From a bacterium (lineage in GTDB: Bacteria > Bacillota_I > Bacilli_A > RF39 > UBA660), in NCBI GenBank assembly GCA_019421005.1, contig JAHZGA010000032.1:1-8755 (forward strand): a stretch of DNA of 8,755 nucleotides, given 5' to 3'. Below, piece by piece: positions 6,426-8,755 of this stretch. Position numbers and translations under genes: made by a program. Below the pieces are notes generated by a model. The model was not told the origin of the DNA and made no database searches. It saw nothing but the letters and a program-made list of their open reading frames with translations. The stretch's first letter is position 1. Each line of letters opens with the position of its first letter.

Positions 6426-6956
6426 ATAGCAAATAAAGACAAGAATTTGCCCATTAATGAGCAAATCAGAGCAAATGAAGTAATGGTTATTGGACCAAAT
6501 GGAGAGCAATTAGGTGTTAAGCCAATTAAAGATGCACTTACTCTTGCATCTTATGCTGGATTTGATTTAGTTTTAATTAATCCTAGTAGCAGACCTGCTG
6601 TTTGTAAAATTATGGATTATAATAAATACAAATATGAAAGCAAAAAGAAAGCAAAAGAAAACTTAAAGAAACAACGTAGTAACAATTTAGAAATGAAAGA
6701 ATATCGTTTATCAGTAACAATTGATGTTCATGATTTTGAAACTCGTGTTCGTAATTCTTCTAAATATTTAGAAAAAGGACATAAAGTTAAGGTTTCAATA
6801 CGTTTTAAAGGACGCCAAATGGCTCATACCGATTTAGGAAAAAATGTATTACTTAGATTTGCTGATGCTTTAAGTGAGATTGCTATTGTTGAACAAAAAC
6901 CTAAATTAGAAGGTTATTTTATGACAATGATTCTCGCACCAAATAAAGAAAAGTAG
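6426..6956 (+). CDS. infC: Translation initiation factor IF-3, probable AUA start
   Basis: IF3 binds the 30S subunit, prevents premature 50S joining and checks the start codon and initiator tRNA. The product is 176 residues from 6426. It has the N-terminal domain with INEQIRANEV at about 10-19, a lysine-rich linker helix near 60-80, and the C-terminal domain with KVSIRFKGRQMAH. Start choice: the first conventional start in frame is TTG 6447, about 30 nt after the Shine-Dalgarno. GGAGG at 6412-6416 instead lies 9 nt before an in-frame ATA at 6426-6428, giving M-A-N-K-D-K-N-L-P-I-N-E, close in length to other IF3 N-termini. Rare AUU/AUC/AUA starts are a known feature of infC, because IF3 discriminates against them and so represses itself. 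The stop TAG overlaps the AGGAGG of rpmI. Confidence 0.95.
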   Translation: MANKDKNLPINEQIRANEVMVIGPNGEQLGVKPIKDALTLASYAGFDLVLINPSSRPAVCKIMDYNKYKYESKKKAKENLKKQRSNNLEMKEYRLSVTIDVHDFETRVRNSSKYLEKGHKVKVSIRFKGRQMAHTDLGKNVLLRFADALSEIAIVEQKPKLEGYFMTMILAPNKEK

Positions 6957-6966
6957 GAGGAAAGTT

Positions 6967-7155
6967 ATGCCAAAAATGAAAACACACAAAGGAACAGCAA
7001 AAGTGTGTAATAAAAGAAAAAATGATGTGAAAATTGGACATCCAGGTAGTAGACATAATACAGGAAAGAAAAACGCTGCTTCAAACAGAAGTAAACGTAA
7101 TAGTTCATCTTTATCAAATGCTGATATGAGAAGAATAAAAGATTTAATAAGGTAG
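6967..7155 (+). CDS. rpmI: 50S ribosomal protein L35
   Basis: A small, very basic large-subunit protein of 62 residues, the normal L35 length. The family start MPKMKTHKGTAK and the segment GHPGSRHNTGKK are recognisable, as is the C-terminal helix ending in MRRIKDLIR. AGGAGG (6955-6960) overlaps the infC stop codon and lies 6 nt before the ATG. The same stop/Shine-Dalgarno fusion (TAGGAGG) recurs at its own end before rplT. It is the middle gene of the infC-rpmI-rplT operon and falls under the same attenuator. Confidence 0.96.
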   Translation: MPKMKTHKGTAKVCNKRKNDVKIGHPGSRHNTGKKNAASNRSKRNSSSLSNADMRRIKDLIR

Positions 7156-7166
7156 GAGGAATTTAA

Positions 7167-7697
7167 ATGACTAGAGTAAAAGGTGGAACGATTCATCGTG
7201 CACGTCGTAAAAAAATAATGAAAGAAGCTAAAGGTTTCTTTGGTAGTAAACATAGATTATATAAAAGCGCTCATGAACAAGTAATGCATTCTTGGAAATA
7301 TGCTTATCGTGATCGTAAACAAAGAAAAAGAGATTTCAGAAAATTATGGATTACTAGAATTAATGCTGCTTGTCGTATTAATGGAATTAGTTATTCTAAA
7401 TTTATTAATGGTTTATCAAAAGCTGGAATTACTATTAACCGTAAAATGTTAAGTGAAATTGCTATTGATGACCCTAAAACTTTTACTGAATTAGTTAATT
7501 CATCTAAAGCCGCTTTAGAAGGAAAAGTTGTTAAAGAAGCAAAAAAAGTAACTAAAGAAGTTAAAGAAGCAACTAAAGAAGTAAAAGAAGATATAACTAA
7601 AATGACAGTTGCAGAATTAAAATCTTTAGCAAAAGAAAAAAACATTGCTGGATATACAACTATGAAAAAAGCTGAATTAATTGATGCTTTAAAATAA
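7167..7697 (+). CDS. rplT: 50S ribosomal protein L20 with C-terminal Rho_N/SAP-like extension
   Basis: L20 binds 23S rRNA early in 50S assembly and, in Bacillota, represses its own operon by binding the infC leader. Residues 1 to about 118 are a complete L20: [37 protein letters not shown], the [15 protein letters not shown] helix, then [13 protein letters not shown]. The family usually stops there. Here about 58 more residues follow: a Lys/Glu-rich linker (about 119-143) with a 7-residue repeat ([14 protein letters not shown]), then about 144-176 ([16 protein letters not shown]...). That final segment has the two-helix pattern of Rho_N/SAP-like modules, small nucleic-acid-binding domains. 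No frameshift is needed and codon use is the same throughout, so the extension looks genuine. AGGAGG at 7154-7159 precedes the ATG. A strong terminator directly follows the gene. Confidence 0.96.
   Translation: MTRVKGGTIHRARRKKIMKEAKGFFGSKHRLYKSAHEQVMHSWKYAYRDRKQRKRDFRKLWITRINAACRINGISYSKFINGLSKAGITINRKMLSEIAIDDPKTFTELVNSSKAALEGKVVKEAKKVTKEVKEATKEVKEDITKMTVAELKSLAKEKNIAGYTTMKKAELIDALK
7551..7592 (+). repeat. Two 21-bp tandem units in the L20 linker
   Basis: Two adjacent 21-base units (7551-7571 and 7572-7592) encode TKEVKEA and TKEVKED. They differ only in the fourth codon (GTT/GTA) and the last codon. A looser related copy (VKEAKK) precedes them. The units lengthen the charged linker between the L20 body and the C-terminal module and could expand or contract by slippage. 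Confidence 0.6.
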
Positions 7698-7722
7698 AAC
7701 TTAATTTTTTTAAGTTTTTTTT
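7696..7722 (+). terminator. Intrinsic terminator of the infC operon
   Basis: AAAACTTAA (7696-7704) and TTAAGTTTT (7710-7718) form a perfect 9-bp stem with a TTTTT loop, extended by TTTT to 7722. It overlaps the stop codon of rplT and runs without a gap into the -35 hexamer of the next promoter. Confidence 0.75.
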
Positions 7723-7748
7723 GACAATTTTATAATATGTGATACAAT
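7721..7748 (+). promoter_or_regulatory. Sigma-A promoter downstream of rplT
   Basis: TTGACA (7721-7726), 16 bp, then TACAAT (7743-7748) with TG at 7740-7741 as extended -10. The last two T of the rplT terminator are the first two bases of the -35. TATAAT at 7731-7736 is too close to serve with this -35. The expected transcription start is near 7755. It drives the unknown ORF and the Fic-like ORF. Confidence 0.72.
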
Positions 7749-7788
7749 ATCTGAAATAAGGAGAAATCTCAAAGTATCAGTGATAGTA

Positions 7789-7840
7789 ATCGAAGAATAA
7801 ATATAACAGCAATTGTAGATAAAATAGAAATATCTTCGAT
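7789..7840 (+). repeat. Inverted repeat upstream of the 7842 ORF
   Basis: ATCGAAGA (7789-7796) and TCTTCGAT (7833-7840) are perfect 8-bp complements separated by 36 nt, ending one base before TTG 7842. A second, shorter inverted repeat TATCA-G-TGATA lies at 7775-7785. Together they could structure the 5' untranslated region and hide or expose the start. If translation begins further upstream, they are simply coding sequence. Confidence 0.4.
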
Positions 7841-7841
7841 A

Positions 7842-8168
7842 TTGAAAAAATTAATTCCAACTTTTGATGGAATTAATAAAGAAATTTTACTTTCTATTTT
7901 AGATGGAACTGGTGATAAAGAAGTATTAAAAAAATATAAAGTTTTATCTAAAAGAGAATTACGATTAAGAAAACTTTTAATTTTAGATATAATTAAGGAA
8001 AATTTAAGCTATGAAACAATTAATAGGGAAGAAAATGAATGTTATATAAAACTTATTAAAGAAAAAGAAGTAGTTTATATTCATCCTGGAAATGTTGATA
8101 AAAATACAAAACAAAAAATAAAAACTTTAAATGGTAAGAATGGAACATTGAAGGTATATGATAAATAA
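7842..8168 (+). CDS. Hypothetical protein, start uncertain
   Basis: I do not recognise this family. From TTG 7842 the product is 108 residues, lysine-rich, with no cysteine motif beyond a single Cys and no membrane segment. A helical N-terminal half (INKEILLSILDGTGDKEVLKKYKV... then an Arg/Leu-rich helix) is followed by a likely beta segment (ECYIKLIKEKEVVYIHPG) and a basic tail. No Shine-Dalgarno precedes the TTG. The frame stays open upstream to 7755 and reads plausibly (RINITAIVDKIEISSI). AAGGAG at 7758-7763 could serve a start near 7770-7778, but the only initiator-like codon there is ATC at 7776, which would give 130 residues. The true N-terminus, or a sequencing error near it, is therefore open. 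It overlaps the next ORF by 11 nt, suggesting a two-gene unit. Confidence 0.6.
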   Translation: MKKLIPTFDGINKEILLSILDGTGDKEVLKKYKVLSKRELRLRKLLILDIIKENLSYETINREENECYIKLIKEKEVVYIHPGNVDKNTKQKIKTLNGKNGTLKVYDK

Positions 8169-8736
8169 ATGTATTAAAAATATTAAATTTTATGATGCAA
8201 CTATGTTTCATCTTAAGGAAGTTCAAAAAAGTTATGAAGAGTATTTAAAAAAATTAAATAAATTATCAGACAATGAAAAAGAAATATTTTTAAAATGTCT
8301 TTTAAATTTAGAATTATTTAATACTCAAGAAATGGAAAACGTTGATAGAATGGCAATTGAAATGGATAAATTAACTTATCAAGATAATTCAATAACTTAT
8401 TTGGTTAGGCAAGTAAAAAATAATCCTTATAGTAATGAAATTATTAAAAAAGCTCATCAATTATTAGTTAGAGGAACAGAAAGTGAATTTAGTCAGAATT
8501 ATCATTACCGTACTAAAAATGTAAAGGTTGGAAAAATCATTGATAATAAAGAAATAATTTCTTATGAACCAATTGATTATGAAGAAATTGAAGAAAATAT
8601 GAATGAGATAATTGAAATATTAAATGGTAATATTTTTGATAATGTTTTTTTAAAACCATTTATAGTCCACGCCTTAATAGCAATTATTCAACCATTTGTT
8701 GAACCTAATGGCATTAGGTACTTTTTTTATTTATAA
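8158..8736 (+). CDS. Fic-family-like protein, degenerate motif, probably truncated
   Basis: Fic proteins usually transfer AMP or another phosphate-containing group to target proteins, using the motif HPFx(D/E)GNGR. This 192-residue ORF has a helical N-terminal half. It continues with YHYRTKNVKVG (about 115-125), a YEPIDYEEIEENMNEIIEILN helix, and KPFIVHALIAIIQPFVEPNG. That order matches the part of the Fic fold leading to the active site. The motif reads Q178-P-F-V-E-P-N-G-I: the catalytic histidine is Gln, the first Gly of GNGR is Pro and the Arg is Ile. The ORF stops 7 residues later, right after a run of seven T (8722-8728), before the helix that normally completes the fold. With one extra T the frame stays open to the window end. 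It could be a decaying gene, a frameshift or assembly error, or a repurposed non-catalytic protein. It overlaps the preceding ORF by 11 nt. Confidence 0.6.
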   Translation: MINKCIKNIKFYDATMFHLKEVQKSYEEYLKKLNKLSDNEKEIFLKCLLNLELFNTQEMENVDRMAIEMDKLTYQDNSITYLVRQVKNNPYSNEIIKKAHQLLVRGTESEFSQNYHYRTKNVKVGKIIDNKEIISYEPIDYEEIEENMNEIIEILNGNIFDNVFLKPFIVHALIAIIQPFVEPNGIRYFFYL

Positions 8737-8755
8737 GTAATTACGAGCTTTCGCT

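Noticed and set aside
6906..7253. Minus-strand ORF opposite rpmI
   Set aside because: Antisense shadow of infC, rpmI and rplT. The product is a low-complexity Phe/Leu string created by lysine codons on the other strand.
7551..7592. CRISPR-like or regulatory tandem repeat
   Set aside because: Only two adjoining units with no spacers, in frame with L20 and encoding a charged linker.
7391..7645. Minus-strand ORF inside rplT
   Set aside because: Antisense shadow of the L20 extension. Its repetitive Ser/Leu/Thr content mirrors the KEVKEA repeat.
7731..7736. TATAAT as -10 for the TTGACA at 7721
   Set aside because: Only 4 bp separate them; TACAAT at 7743 with a 16-bp spacer and TGn fits instead.

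Overview
The window looks like ordinary chromosome from a strongly AT-rich, low-GC, endospore-forming Bacillota. It is probably one of the small-genome Bacilli/Mollicutes-related gut lineages rather than a classical Bacillus. The evidence is the presence of spoIIP, the A/T-biased codon use, AGGAGG Shine-Dalgarno sites, consensus sigma-A promoters with an extended -10, and gene neighbourhoods known from Bacillus subtilis (nfo-yqfT and sodA-pbpA). The genetic code appears standard: tryptophans at conserved positions are TGG, and TGA is used once as a stop, at the end of spoIIP.

Layout. Bases 1-141 hold two tandem terminator-like hairpins closing an upstream unit, then a candidate sporulation (sigma-E-like) promoter. 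Bases 142-2412 form a plus-strand cluster: spoIIP, a small single-pass membrane protein of unknown function overlapping it by 4 nt, and nfo (endonuclease IV). A DUF2624/YqfT-like gene (2403-2666) lies on the minus strand, convergent with nfo and divergent from sodA. sodA (2747-3340) and a class B penicillin-binding protein (3324-5390) overlap by 17 nt. A promoter inside the end of the PBP gene drives rpmG (L33; 5435-5602) and efp (5615-6172). A strong promoter and an L20-type attenuator leader precede infC-rpmI-rplT (6426-7697), which closes with a clear terminator. A new promoter then starts an unknown ORF and a degenerate or frameshifted Fic-family gene running to the window end.

How the genes work together. 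SpoIIP is a peptidoglycan hydrolase of engulfment, and the class B PBP is a peptidoglycan synthase. Nfo repairs abasic and oxidised DNA lesions, and SodA removes superoxide. L33, EF-P, IF3, L35 and L20 serve translation. In the infC operon the leader can fold into either a terminator hairpin or a competing long-range helix. In B. subtilis this is the switch by which L20 represses its own operon.

Most of the window is housekeeping. The points that stand out are: an L20 protein with a C-terminal extension ending in a Rho_N/SAP-like nucleic-acid-binding module; an IF3 gene that appears to start on AUA; an ORF after rplT with no well-placed AUG/GUG/UUG start; a Fic-like ORF with a degraded catalytic motif ending at a poly-T tract; and a near-PerR-like palindrome in front of sodA. 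I see no CRISPR array, tRNA, rRNA or insertion sequence.
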